A stretch of DNA of 64,000 nucleotides from Hibiscus mutabilis (GCA_019671005.1 CM033732.1:9893932-9957931), one strand, 5' to 3'. Counted from the stretch's first letter, positions 10,975-22,440 are shown. The notes: generated from the letters alone by a model not told the origin. Translations and numbers: made by a program.

Positions 10975-12960
10975 TCTCGACTCTTCGCCAGTGATGTAGC
11001 AGATCCTACTTTTTCCTAATCTTACCTCTGTTAGTGGTGTTGCAAGATTAAATTTTCCCCTGATCTCATCTCTCCGTCGGTGGTGTAGTGGATCCCATAT
11101 TTTCCAGATCTGGTCTCTCCGTCGGTGGTGTAGCAGATCAAACCCTATCCAGGTCTTGCTTCTTCGTCGGTGTCGCAGCTAGACCAAACTTCTTCCTCGG
11201 ATATTATATTTTTCTTATAGTTGTAGCTAAAAAATAAAAAAGAAAAAATTCAAAAAAAATCAAAAAAAAATAGAAAAAAAGAAAAAAAATTAAGATAAAT
11301 CAAAAAAAAATCAAAGCTTCATCCTCTGATCCTACCCCCTCCGTTGATGGAGTAGTTAGGTCCAAATTATCATTATCCGATCTGGTTTCTTTGTTGATGG
11401 TGTAGCCAGGTCCAAGTTGCTTTCATCTGATCATGTTCCTCCGTTGATGGCGTAATAAGGTTCAAATTGCAGAAATTCAATCTTGCCTATTGCGTTGATG
11501 GAGAGGTTAGGTACAAGTCGTAGCTGTTCAATCTACCTCTTACGTTGATGGAGAAGTTAGGTACTAGTTACAGATATCCAATCTCATCTCTTGCGTTGAT
11601 GGAGAGGTCGAGTCCAAGTTGCTGATATCTAATTCTACTTCTCCGTTGATGGTGCAATAGAATCCAAGTCATTGTTATCTGATTTTGTCCTTCCGTTGAT
11701 GGAATGACTAGACAAGTATCCCAAATTTTGATCATGCCTCTTCGTCAGTGTTGCAGCTGAATCAAAACTTTCACCTTTAGACGTGTCTCTTCGTCGGTGT
11801 TGTGGCTCGGTCAAATTCAGGTCTTGCCTCTACGTCGGTGTTGTAGCTGGACCAAAATTTATTAACTTCTGATCCTGCCTCTTCATCGGTGCTGTAGCTG
11901 GATCAACCTTACTGACTTTAGACCCTGCCTCTTCATCGGTGTCGTAGCTGGGTTAACCTTTACTGACTTTCGGTCTTGCCTCTTTGTCGGTGTTGTAGCT
12001 GGACCAAATTTACTAACTTCTGATCATGCCTCTTCGTCGGTGTTGTAGCTGGATCAACCCTACTGACTTCAGACCTTACCTCTTCGTCGGTGCTGTAGCT
12101 GGGTCAAACCTTTACTGACTTCAGGTCTTGCCTCTTCGTCGGTGTTGTAGCTGGACCAAAATTTACTAACTTCAGATCCTGCCTCTTCGTCGGTGCTGTA
12201 GCTGGATCAACCCTACTGACTTCAGACCCTGCCTCTTCATCGGTATTGTAGCTGGGTCAAACCTTTATTGACTTCAGGTCTTTCCTCTTCGTCGGTGTTG
12301 TAGCCGGACCAAATCTATTAACTTTCAGATCTTGTCTCTCTGTCGGTGTTGTAGCTGGATCAACGTTATTGACTTCAAGACCTTGCCTCTTCGTCATATG
12401 TTGTAGCTTGGTCGAACTATACTATTCTTCAGTTCTGCCTCTTCGTCAGGTGTTGTACCTGGGCCAAATTTACTCCTTTAGATCCTGTCTCTTCATCAGA
12501 GTTGTAGCTGGATCAGACATCACAACCTTCATCTTTCGATTCTGCCTCTTTGTTAGTGTTGCAGCTGAATCAAACTATTTTGACAAGTCCGACAGAAATG
12601 TCGGCACAACGTGCTTAAACACAGTAAAGTTCAAGACAATGGATAATTCAAATGTCCATCAAAAATCTATTTTCACGAATGGTCAAAGGAAAATAAATTC
12701 TTTGAAAAATCTAATGTCACTATTGGTATAAACTGATTAATCCATGTGCATTTGGGAAAATACAAAAGAAATCATGTATCAAAATTTATCAACTTCCAAT
12801 CCTGCCTCCTCGTCGGTGTTGTAGCTGGGCCAAATCTTCATCTTTCGATCTTGTGTCTTCGACAGTGCTGCTTCTGGATCAAGTTTTACAGACCTTGTCT
12901 CTTCGTCAGTGTTACAGCTAGGTCAAATTTTCTCTAGGCATTGCATCATCGGTAGAGTCG
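10975..12960 (+). repeat. Tandem array, period about 51-53 bp, in the non-autonomous element
   Basis: The core box CTCTTCGTCGGTGTTGTAGC followed by TGG(A/G)(T/C)CAA recurs every 51-53 bp, with about 30 copies. A first sub-array (10975-11220) and a second (11325-11720, core CTCCGTTGATGG(A/T)G) are separated by an A-rich spacer at 11222-11320. A third and longest sub-array (11730-12560) is the most regular, with a few late copies to 12960. Most units are not a multiple of three and the frames are short, so this is not a coding repeat. Confidence 0.85.
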
Positions 12961-13129
12961 TAGTAAGCCGAGCTCGTTTTGTCTCCTCCAACGGATCACC
13001 TCAGATTTTTGTCTTCCCCAACGAACCCTCCATTTTGAAGAGCGACAAAGAAGATCAAGAGAAGCCTAAAGAAGAAGTGGTGGCTAGAGAATGAACCTAA
13101 ACCCGACCGAAAAAATGGTTACTTTTTGT

Positions 13130-13165
13130 CTTTGCTCTATTCCTGTTACACAACAATGAGCAAAG
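13130..13165 (+). other. Hairpin abutting the PPT
   Basis: CTTTGCTC (13130-13137) pairs perfectly with GAGCAAAG (13158-13165) across a 20-base loop. The last bases of the stem are the first bases of the PPT. The same arrangement is at 52503-52540 with a longer stem. Confidence 0.6.
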
Positions 13166-13174
13166 AGGGGCAGC
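13162..13174 (+). other. Polypurine tract of the non-autonomous element
   Basis: AAAGAGGGGCAGC immediately before the 3' LTR. The composite element has AAAGAGGGGCAAC in the same place (52536-52548). Confidence 0.8.
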
Positions 13175-13565
13175 TATAGTAACTCATTTTAGTTCGGGCT
13201 TGAGCCCAATTAAATACAATGCCTAAAGCCCAGCTACCCCTACCCATTACAACAATAACCCATACCAGATACCCAATTATGCACCCAAAAAACCCAAATT
13301 ACACTATTATCCTGACTAAAAAAACCCTAAAAAAATTTATAACCTAAACCTTATCCCCATCTGTCTGCCGCCGCGCCCTCTATCCATTTTCCATCCACTT
13401 TTTCATATTTTCGACCTTCCACAAATTTCCCATTTTCCATATTTTAAAATTTTACGGTATTCTTCTAGGAGCGTCGTCCCAATCTGCGGGTGACGTCTTT
13501 TTTGGTAGCGTAAAAAACGCCATTTTTATAATATTTTCAGAGGGAGAAAAAAACCCGTTACGACA
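13175..13565 (+). repeat. 3' LTR of the non-autonomous element
   Basis: 391 bp, same length as the 5' copy, ending GTTACGACA. Followed at once by the target duplication AGTGT and the resumed Gypsy LTR. Confidence 0.85.
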
Positions 13566-13570
13566 AGTGT

Positions 13571-13958
13571 ATCCAATGAGCTTTATGATCTCAGCGTTCA
13601 GAATTGTTGTTTTCGTTCGCATGTTTTTAGGTTGTTGTGTTGCATTGAAGGAGCCCCATTGGAGTAGGACTTTAGCTCATCGACTGTTCAAGAGTACACT
13701 ACTTAAATTTGTCAGGAAATGTATTCATAGGACCCTGAATTTTATGTTTGTAACTCTTATTTGGATTTATTTGATCATATTGAATGTTTTAATTGTTTTG
13801 TTTTAATTTGGAGATCCCTTTGTAAACGATTTAACTATTTCCTATCGTTTGATGGATTTATGAAAAGAAATTGCAGTTTAGGCTAAAACAAGTTAAAATT
13901 TTCATGTTTGCATGTTGGGCTTAAGGCCCAAATGTGAAGTCGGGTTTAGGGCATTACA
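13571..13958 (+). mobile_element. Gypsy LTR, right part (split by insertion)
   Basis: Continues the LTR interrupted at 9101 and matches 150-549: CAATGAGCTT...CTCAGCG, GGCTTAAGGCCCAAATGTGA and a terminal GCATTACA. No primer site follows, so it is a 3' or solo LTR. Confidence 0.75.
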
Positions 13959-14149
13959 TATTTTGTGCATTATGACCGTTTCAAGGGAAATTTCTTGACC
14001 ATTCTATTCTTACTTGTATACTCTTCTTGTAATTTTAGACATATCATCTATATTCCATAAAACTAGCAGCTATTATTAGTTAAAAAAATATATTTATTTT
14101 ATTTTCAATGGCATCTATTTTTTGTACTTGCGTATATAAATATTAGGGT

Positions 14150-14290
14150 TATATTTTGATACACAAGTTGTGTAAAAAATATTACACAACCCTTCCATAA
14201 AATCTAAATTCTAAATTACTACTAAACCCTAAACCCTAAACCCTACAACCTAAACCCCTAAACTCTAAACCCTATATCTAACAAGAAAAT
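14150..14290. repeat. MITE piece with CCCTAAA-like repeats
   Basis: TTTTGATACACAAGTTGTGTAA followed by degenerate CTAAACCCTAAACC units. The same terminus occurs inverted at 37560-37607. CCCTAAA looks like the plant telomere repeat, but only about three perfect units are present. The rest of 13959-14800 has no gene. Confidence 0.5.
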
Positions 14291-14305
14291 TTTAATTATC
14301 TATAT

Positions 14306-14490
14306 AACTATTAAATAGTGAATTTGCTATTATGTAACAATTAAATAGTTCAATTTGCTATTATGTAACAATTAAATAGTTCAATGACCATTTTGTAACA
14401 ATTAAATAGTGAATTAGCTATTATGTAACAATTAAATAGTTTAATGACCATTTTGTAACATTTATAAAGTTCAGTGACCAATTTTGTAAC
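14306..14490. repeat. Tandem repeat, about 29-30 bp unit, six copies
   Basis: The unit AACAATTAAATAGTTCAATG plus ACCATTTTGT repeats with variants (TTTGCTATTATGT). It resembles arms of MULE-type MITEs ('my response to X, gap' type wording such as TTCAGTGACC), continuing weakly to about 14660. Confidence 0.6.
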
Positions 14491-14801
14491 TACTAATATA
14501 TTATTGTAGTTGCCCAGTCAGCCTGACGTTAAGCTATTAACAACATCTAACGACTCAGTATCAATTTTGTAACAAAAACCAAAGTTTAATGTCTATTTTG
14601 CAATTTTTGAAAGTTTGGTGACCAAAATGAACATTTTAAGATGATTGAATGACCATTTGTGAACTTTACCCTTAATTATAAGGGTCAATTTCATAAAAAA
14701 GTTACTTGTACAATAAAATTATAAAAGGATGAATTCTGAATTGATTTATTATAGTTAGCAAATTTTCAAAATTCATATCTAAAATCATGGGTGATTTTGG
14801 G

Positions 14802-15061
14802 GAAATTATTATATGGTCTCAGCTCAGCACGTTATCCATGGTCTTATCCACTAAAAATCAACCAACTAATTTATTTTCTTCCATGTCATTTTTTTCCAAC
14901 GATGAGTCTTTACTTTTTTTGTCATGTAAATAGGGAATGAGTGATTACATAGAATTTAATTATGAATGGATTAGTGATAAGGAAAAAAAATATTAATTGG
15001 CTGATTTTTAGTGGATGGAGACCATAGATGACATGACAAGCCGAGCCCATATAATAATTTC
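14802..15061. mobile_element. Foldback MITE (260 bp)
   Basis: The left arm GAAATTATTATATGGTCTC...CCACTAAAAATCA and the right arm (from 14990) are imperfect reverse complements over about 70 bp. No coding capacity. The superfamily is undetermined because I could not fix a clear target duplication. Confidence 0.65.
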
Positions 15062-17330
15062 TCGATTTTAGGATAATCTTATTAGCCAATCATGTTGTTT
15101 GTTTAGATTTTAATAAATAAAAAAGTCTATAAATAAATTAATTTAAAAGGAAATACTAATAATCAATCAATAAAAAGGGAGAAATAGTACTAATATTCTT
15201 TTTCATTTAATGAGATTTAGACTCCTTCTAAAGATATTTTATTCCTTGATGTACCTCCGTGCCCTCTCCTTTAGTTTGTGTCCTCACTTTCTCTCCTTCC
15301 AAAATTTCTCAATTTTTTATGTATGTTGTTAGGGTACACGTGTATGTACGTATGCATACGAGTATTTTATGACACAAAATACAAAATGCACAAGGAACTG
15401 ATTAATATGTAGAATATGACCTACACTCTGTGACATTGTGGAGCTTTCTTTAAATTTGGACACACAATTTTTATATACAATAATTTCACATTTCTAGTGC
15501 AAATATTTATTTCATTCAATTTATAAATGTATATGAACAATTTTTAACATCTTATATAAAAAAGAAATATCAATTCTTTCCTTGTAGTTAAAGTTATAGA
15601 ATTAAGTGTTTGATCTGTTTTTTTTATATAAAAAAAGTGTTTGATCGGTTGAATGACTTTAGTTTTAATGATTCTCATTCGATTTTACACACCAAATTAA
15701 TACTCATTAGTATTATTTTGGATATCATTAACATTATTTTATTGTAGAAAGACTCGAATTAGTTTTATTTTGTTGTATCAATTACATCTGAAAAATTAAA
15801 ATTTGAATTTCAAAATAAGATTCGTGAATATAATTTCATCCAAAATATTATTTTTATATTTTTAATATTTTAATAAGTTCTTAAATCCATAATTTTTTTC
15901 TTAAATACTGTATAGGTCCACATTTAAAAAAATCAATTAAACATTGAACTTTATAAATAAAACAATTGAACACATCTATTATATTATTATTCAAACGTAG
16001 ACTACCGCATCAACACGATGGACCATCATATTAACATAGTTAATTGTCACGTAAGAACCGTAATAGTTAATGATAGTTTTCATTGGTCAAAAGAAAACAT
16101 TGATGTAATTCGAGGACTTAATTAATGAAATTAAAAATGATAAACAACCTGATTAATTTTAAGTAACTACATGATAAAATTACCCATTAAATAAAAAAAT
16201 GTCATTGAAATGAAGAAATGATTATAAGAAAATAAAACAAAGAAGGGAGTAAAAGTTCAAACAAACAAAAAAAAAACATGGTTGATAAATACAAACCGTG
16301 GTAATATTATCATTTTTCCTTCCGAAGTGGAATTCAAAACCATAACTGCTGTTTTATCATGTATCAATTTTCCTTTTTCATTTTTTGAACCATAAAATTA
16401 AATAAAAAAGGCAAGAAAGAAGTGATTTTCTTTTGTCTTTGCTAACACAAATCAGTGGTGGGACTTCTTATCCATGTGGGCATGTCTCTTAATTTTGGAC
16501 CTTAGCTTTGTCATATCAAATATATTATTTATGAATTTAAAATTCAACCCTGATTATAAAAAATACTATTGAATTTTAAAATATATGACTTTCTTATGAA
16601 ATTTTAAAATATAGTATAATTAAAAGGATTATTATTTAATATGGTAGTGGAATTTATTTTTCTACACAATAACAAAAATAGTTTTAATTTATGATTAAAT
16701 ATATTTAATTAATATTAAATAAACAATTAAGCACATATGGCATGGATTGTATAATTGAAGTATCTTGTATTTATTAAAGAAAAAACATGAGGGCTGAATT
16801 ATGTGTATAGTCCACAAGTAGAGTAATGATTTGATGTTTGCATTTGGTTTTAGAGAAAACTTGGGGTGAAAAAAGTCACATCTCCAAAATATTGTGGGCT
16901 ATCTTATGTGTGATAATCACATCTGATTATAAGTTGGCCTCGTCTTTGTGACAAGATGGACTAACCCCTTCTTTTATTTATTGTCGAATGTGATTAGCGG
17001 TGATAATCGAGTCGTTTGGATTGGGTTCAGATTAGGTTATTTTTGTTCGGATTTATTTTCAGTTCGACTTGTTTTGGGTTTAGATTCGGTTTGGGTCAAA
17101 TCGATTATTATTCGAATAAAGTCGAGTTTATGTTATTTTGGGTTGGGTATCGAATCATGTCAGTATCAGATCGATTAATTTTTAGTTCGGACCAATATTA
17201 GATCGGTTGCTTCTTCGAATCGAATTAACATCAGATCGATCTATTTTTAGCTTAAGTCAATATGAGATCGGTCGGTTAATTTGAAAAGCAAATTCATTGC
17301 ATCACATTGAAATTTAGGTTTAGTTCTGAA
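15062..17330. other. Gene-free AT-rich stretch
   Basis: Nothing recognisable as a gene. At 16990-17290 there is a biased segment with many TCGGTT/GATCGGT/TTCGGTTTGGG words, which looks like an old decayed repeat rather than coding sequence. Confidence 0.5.
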
Positions 17331-17665
17331 TCTGATATTTTTGTTGGTAGTAATTTGGCTATGTGTTCAAAGAATGGAGCTATAAAGTTTTCCAATAAAT
17401 GGACTGTCAAGATGAGGTCTTGTGGACTTCTTTGATTGATTGATGATATGCTAAGAATGGTCCTTGTGAGGATGCATTGTTAACTTATGAGGGAATTGCT
17501 GTTGATAAGTTTGTTCTTTGTAGCACTGTAAGTGCTTGTGCAGCATTAAAGGCTTTAAATTTTTGGGAAATGTCTCCATTCAGTTATGGTGAAGAAGGGG
17601 TTTGAGTTGGAGATTGCAGTGGGAAACGTTCTTACTGGTATTTACTCAAAACTAGAAGATATGAC
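17331..17665 (+). pseudogene. PPR-protein gene fragment
   Basis: In three alternating frames it reads SDIFVGSNLAM(C)SKNGAIKFSN, then AKNGPCEDALLTYE, then VDKFVLCSTVSACAALKALN and a GFELEIAVGN-like piece. This is the order of a PLS-type pentatricopeptide-repeat protein (organelle RNA-binding). Frameshifts and in-frame stops (for example TGA near 17430) break it. No start codon, no neighbouring repeats, so an isolated relic. The PPR identity rests on the YSKNG, DALL and TVSACAAL signatures. Confidence 0.7.
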
Positions 17666-17705
17666 TAGGGATGGAGTCAAAAAAAATAGATTAGACGTTA
17701 ACTTT

Positions 17706-18435
17706 TAAAAAGATTTGTATATACATTTGGTATATGAACTTGATAATTTCTCTTAAATTGGGTACCTAAAGAAATTTTGTTCTCAAATTAGTATCTGAAT
17801 TAAACATATTCTCTTACAGTGGTACTTAAAGAATTTTTGTACTCAAGTTGGTACTTGAACAAAAACACATCTTCCCAAGTTTATAACAAAATTGTTACAT
17901 TATATTAATTTTGTCCTAATTTAAAATAATTTAATAAATTTAATCTTCTATATTTAAAATTCTTATCAATTAACTATTTGTTCTTCTCTTAAATTGAATG
18001 TCTCCTATAAATGTTATATCACTTTTTTTGTATAAAATTTCTTGGTATAAAAAAATAACAACTTAATGTTGTTTTATGGTAGAATAGAATTTTCTCATTG
18101 TTGTTTTGATCTGTTAGGCTTGATTGAGTTGAATTATTACAAAAATAATTAAATTGATGAATTTTTTAAATATAAAAAGTTAAATTTATTAAATTATTTT
18201 GAATTAGCACCAAATTAATAATATACATAAATTTTGGGACATATATGTTAATAAAAACATCAAAATAGTGGATGAAATTAAAATTTTGATACTAAAATGA
18301 GAGCAAAAACTCTTTAGGTGTTAATTTGGAAGAAAGTATTTAGTTTAAATACTAATTTGGGAGCAAAATTTTTTTTTAAATATCAATTTAGAAGAATGAG
18401 TCTAATTCAAGTACCAAATGTACATTCAAGCCTTT
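17706..18435. mobile_element. Foldback element with arms of about 170 bp
   Basis: The left end ATACATTTGGTATATGAACTT and the reverse complement of the right end TGTACATTTGGTACTTGAATT match, and similarity continues through TCTTAAATTGG, TTTTG(T/C)TCTCAAATTAGTAT. Each arm itself contains two or three tandem subunits. No protein coding seen. Confidence 0.6.
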
Positions 18436-18617
18436 AAAAAAAAAGGTAAATTATTCAGGTGACCACTGAACTATTTGAGCATACTTATTTTGACCACCGA
18501 ACTAGGCAACTCGTCAATCAGACAATTAAACTTTTAAATTGATCTTATTTTTACTACCGCCGTTAAAAAATTAAAAGAGGGGTGACGTGACAGTTAACGA
18601 AAATTTATAAAGTTACA

Positions 18618-18680
18618 CATTTGATTTGAACCCATAACCAATGGAAAAGAATCTAACATCTCAACAACAAGACTAACTTA
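18618..18680 (-). repeat. tRNA-like module, left arm of Pack-MULE 1
   Basis: On the minus strand a D-arm-like TTGTTGAGATGTTAGATTC is followed about 40 bp later by a B-box-like GGGTTCAAATC. It points out of the element. Confidence 0.45.
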
Positions 18681-18755
18681 AATTGTCAGTTCATATTTTA
18701 CAACAAATAAATCTTAAACTTCTCCTAGTGTAATCTAAACAGACGCCGCACCAGA

Positions 18756-19395
18756 GTGGCTGCGCTCAACCTTTCCGAGTTTCATCTTCAAGGGTCCATA
18801 AGTTCATCAGTTGATTTCCAGACAAATCGATGTGGTTTACTCGTTGAAGATCACCAAGATTGCTTGGAATCCGACCAGATATCTGATTTCTGGCCAAATT
18901 CAATACTTGAAGTTCCACCAGGATCTAAGGTGATATTTCGCTGGAGATGAAATTGTAACTTAAATCAAGTAAAGAGCCTAGAATTCCACCAGTGAACTCA
19001 ATGAAGCAGAAGTAAAAGACCGGAAGATTAGAGAGTATAACCCCAACATTACAGGGAAGTCTGCCCCAAAGATTTCGTCCCAAGTTTAAAACTTGAAGCT
19101 TCACAAGCCGGTCAAGATCTTTAGGAATAGCTCCGATAATCCTATTAATCATCAAATCAAAAACACTGAGCTATGTCAATTTGCTTATATTCGATGGAAT
19201 CACACCATACAACTTGTTTTGACTAAAATTTAGACCTCTCAAGCAAAAAAAAAATTCCCATTTGATCGGGCAGTGTACTCGATTCTGTTGAAGTTGAAGG
19301 GAACGAAGGGATGACAGGTTCCCAATGTAAGGCTTATGGACCTTTGAAGATGAAACTCGAAAAGGCTGAGCACAACCACTCCGATGCAGCATCTG
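18756..19395 (-). pseudogene. Captured LRR receptor-kinase fragment, with inverted end duplication
   Basis: On the minus strand, broken frames read YIGNLSSLRSLQLQQNR, LNFSQNKLYGVIPSNISKLT, IIGAIPKDLDRLVKLQVLNL and ELQVLNLARNQISGRIPSNL. These are LRR repeats of the Xa21/EFR-like receptor kinase type. The N-terminal part (A-L-N-L-S-EFHLQGSISS) appears twice in opposite orientation, at 18756 on plus and about 19340-19390 on minus, forming the inner inverted repeat. Stops and frameshifts make it non-coding. No kinase part. Confidence 0.75.
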
Positions 19396-19417
19396 TTTAG
19401 ATTACACCGAAAAAGTT

Positions 19418-19480
19418 TAATAGCCTAATAGTTAAGGTGTTGGATTCTTTCTCAGAGATCATGAATTTCAAACAAATCAT
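19418..19480 (+). repeat. tRNA-like module, right arm of Pack-MULE 1
   Basis: CTAATAGTTAAGGTGTTGGA then a worn B box (TGAATTTCAAACAAA). Mirror image of the left-arm module, also pointing outward. Confidence 0.4.
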
Positions 19481-20639
19481 GTGAGAAACAAAAATTGTCA
19501 TCTTAATTTTTCACCCAATCAGGCAACACGTATCGCCATTTGATTGAGTGAAAAATATTAAATAAAATAAGATGATGACACATATCGTCATCTAATTAAT
19601 TAATTAATTTTATTTAATTAAATTAAATTTGTAATCAAATTGATATAATAGGTAAATAACATAAACTAATTGTGTAATTTTATAAATTTTTATTAACTAC
19701 CACGTCATCTCTCTGTTAATTTTTTAAAAGTGACGATCAAAATAAGATCAATTTAAAACTTAATGGTCTGATTGACGAGTTGTTTAATTTTGTGATCAAA
19801 ATAAGTACACACAAATAGAGTAATTTACCGTATATTCAAGCCTTTTAGAAAAAATTACACATTTTTATAAGTAAATAAGAGCACGCAATGGGTATTTAAT
19901 TATTTTAAGAGGTGTTAATATTCTCTTAAAGAGGTGTTTATTGACTTTTTAATATCTTTTATATTAAATTTACAAAGTCATTTTAATATTTTTTAGAGTG
20001 TCAACTAAAACGTCTTTACCCCATTTCCTTTACTGGCTCCGCCAATGATATGAATTGTAACACTCTTGACCCGGATGTCACAGTAGGACCCTAAGCCCAA
20101 AATTTATACCGTTAAACTTTTTTTCAAGCTCAATAGAATAAGTTCAATAAAAACATAAATCAATACATTGAAAACATAGTCAAATTCAGATATTTAAAAC
20201 AGTAATTACGGAACTCCACTTACAAATATTAAAACATTTGATTTTGACCAATTAATACAAAATAAGAGTTACAAAATATATATAGGGTCATAGCCCATTA
20301 AATTTAGTATTTGTAGTCAATCGCTAGAGTCGATACTGAAATTTAAACTTTGATAATGCTCCTTCAAGCCTCACGATAACCTACTAACTTGCGAACGAAA
20401 ACAACGATTCCGAACGCTGAGCTAACAAGCTCAATGGATACACCGTGACTCAACCATGCTTCATGCAAATCATAAATAAAGCAATGTAACAAGAATGATA
20501 TCATGACAACATAGTAATGACGCTACCATAACTGCCTAAACACATGACATTATGAATGTATGATTATTCACACAGCTCATACTAGAATTTTATACATTTA
20601 CCTAGCATCACACAGATAACACCAACTACAATTAAATGA

Positions 20640-20880
20640 GGTCCGCGTCCACAAAGCATCGAAATCCTACACTTAAGTGAAGCTCGCGTTCACATAGCAT
20701 CGGAATTCTACACTACGAGTAAGACTCGCATCCACATAGCATCGGGATTTTATACTTAAAGAGAGGAGGCTCGCGTTCACGTAGCATCGAGATCCTACAT
20801 CCATACTCAGAATCTCTCATCAAACATCTTCGAATGAGACCAGCGTCCACAAAGCATTGGGATTCAACATTCGAGAATCT
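20640..20880 (-). repeat. Sub-repeats in the Gypsy LTR, about 50 bp unit, five copies
   Basis: The word CGTCCACAAAGCATCG(A/G)(A/G)AT with variants (TTCACATAGCATCGG, TTCACGTAGCATCGAG) recurs five times, each followed by a variable spacer. It is related in position to the GTGTGACCCGGGCCTCA repeats at 8812-8930 in the other copy. Confidence 0.7.
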
Positions 20881-21194
20881 TCCAAGTGTTGCAACACACT
20901 TAAGGTATCCAAATCTCAACAACAAGGGATGACTCGACTACCTAGGCATCCCCCAGCACACAGCAAAGACTCTAATTACCACACAACCTTGATTGATCCA
21001 CCTAAGATCCCTATGGGTTACTACCACACACGGTTTACCCAATAATTATCAAGTCATTAGTCATTTATTTCTCATACGGGGTTAAAATCTCTGTTTTTCA
21101 GTTTTAGTATTTATACCTTAAAAGACCCTCAGGGCCCTTTGCCTCGAATTGTAGAACTCTCAAATGTAAACCCAAATTTCTTGAGCAGAATGCC

Positions 21195-21580
21195 CAGCGA
21201 GTACCGATACTCTTATATGGGTATCGGTACTCCCCTCTAGGTACCGATACTCATTTCAGGTTCGAAAAAACTAGACTCACAAATCTTACAGATACCCTCC
21301 AACCCGTATCGATATTCACTATCGGTATTGGGATCACCCTGTACTGATCCAAGCCCGTACCGGTACTCCTGCTTTCGCGTACCGATACGGTAAGTCTCTC
21401 CCAGGAAATGTAATAGAGCTTATCCATGCGTACCAGTACGCGAAAGCGTTATTGAAATTCTTCACTTCTAAGGGATACCGATACACGGAAAGGCGTACCA
21501 GTACACCCCTCACAACCATTTTTCCTATTTCACTAAGGCGTACTGATACGTTATGCCTAGTACCGGTACGCGAGCCCGAT
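21195..21580. repeat. Cluster of near-palindromic GTACCGATAC motifs
   Basis: About 15 copies of GTACCGATAC / GTATCGGTAC and variants (GTACCGGTAC, GTACCAGTAC, GTACTGATAC) occur in about 390 bp, in both orientations, often as pairs 15-30 bp apart. No coding frame fits. Confidence 0.8.
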
Positions 21581-22440
21581 TTTTAAACTCTGAGTGCGAG
21601 TTTTACCTAAAATACCTGTTTAACCCCCAGAGTTAAACCTCAAACCATTCCTACAAATTATGATGATAGTATTAAGTGGATTACTACCGATTTTGGGTCG
21701 TTACAACCATAGTTTCAAGTTCTATCATTAACAACCACTCAAGCTTAATCAAAGCCAAAAAACCCAATCATGCTCTAAAGCTTAACTTTATATTTTTCAA
21801 GAAACTATGGAAGTTAATAATGTACTAACCTTAGCTTAGCTGATAACACAAGGCCTTCTTACAAAGCTTCAAGCTTTCCTCCCTTCTTAAGCCTTGGATG
21901 AGCTTCCAACCTCTTTCACTACATGGGGAGATTACGAAACGCATTACCACGTTGCTAGAAGATAAAAGGAGCCAAAAACATAATCTAAACTAAAGATTAG
22001 AGCTCTCAAACTTCAATCTCGTCCAACCCTCTCAATCCCCCAACAACCCCTTCTTTCTCCGAACCAGACAAAGCTTACCTTAAAATGTAGATCCTCACAA
22101 GCTAGTAAAACTTCCCTCAACAAGCCAAACATGATTCACAACACAAGCACTCAAAATCCTACTAGTGTTTTGGGTGAGAGATGAGATGGAAAAGGAAGGT
22201 GAAGACATAAAAGTTGGGTGATCTCACCACTCTGCATAATGCAGAGAAATAAGCCTTTCCCTCTCATACTCTTCAAATTAGACATTTACCACATTACCCT
22301 TCTACCTCTCATCTCCTCCCAATCCAACAACCATATGAGCCCAACACACAAGTTAGCCTAAAATGCCCCTGTGACGACCCAAACAAAAGGCCCATGCCTT
22401 CAAACCCGACCCTCGGATTTCCAAAATTTGAATCGTTACA

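Larger units (their letters stand above)
9102..13565 (+). mobile_element. Complete non-autonomous Ogre/Tat-like LTR element (4.46 kb)
   Basis: Two direct LTRs of 391 bp each (9102-9492 and 13175-13565) differ by roughly 30 positions by eye. Flanking 5-bp target duplications are GGTGT (9097-9101) and AGTGT (13566-13570), one mismatch. The primer site TGGCGACTCCGCTGGGGA lies at 9495-9512 and the PPT AAAGAGGGGCAGC directly before the 3' LTR. I find no gag, protease, RT, RNase H or integrase motif in any frame of the internal region. It must be mobilised in trans. About half of the inside is tandem array (10975-12960). Confidence 0.85.
18445..19829. mobile_element. Pack-MULE 1 (Mutator-like) with captured LRR-kinase piece
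   Basis: Arms: the left begins GGTAAATTATTCAGGTGACC. The reverse complement of the right begins CGGTAAATTACTC and shares CAACTCGTCAATCAGAC, TTAAATTGATCTTATTTT and ATAAAGTTACAC with the left. Arm similarity runs about 180 bp. Inside it, a second inverted pair (18728-18804 and 19323-19405) flanks the LRR piece. Instead of a clean 9-bp duplication the flanks carry a 17-bp direct repeat (TACATTCAAGCCTTT type, 15 of 17 alike). Arm family matches Pack-MULE 2. Confidence 0.6.
20056..22440 (-). mobile_element. Full-length Gypsy LTR, probably solo (2385 bp)
   Basis: Bounded by TGTAAC (20056) and GTTACA (22440). Read on minus it ends with the GGGCTTAGGGTCC...GACATCCGGGTCA block and the TTGAGCTTGTTAGCTCAGCG and CATGAAGCATGG segments shared with 1-549, 8520-13958 and 53830-54151. 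No pol sequence or primer site on either side. The 5-bp flanks are TGAAT and TGGGT, not a convincing duplication, so solo status is inferred. None of the short frames in it looks like a gene. Confidence 0.7.

Noticed and set aside
11730..12560. Regular repeats resembling a CRISPR array
   Set aside because: Eukaryotic retroelement context, no cas genes, units diverge gradually with no constant-repeat/unique-spacer pattern.
12369..12731. 120-codon frame in the tandem array
   Set aside because: Made of repeat units that shift frame; no start context, no domain, and absent from sister elements.
14220..14280. Interstitial telomere tract
   Set aside because: Only about three perfect CCCTAAA units within a MITE; the rest is degenerate.
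18756..18950. Plus-strand frame starting MAALNLSEFHLQGSIS as an LRR gene
   Set aside because: Only the first 17 or so residues are LRR-kinase-like; the rest is antisense of the captured fragment, explained by the inverted duplication.
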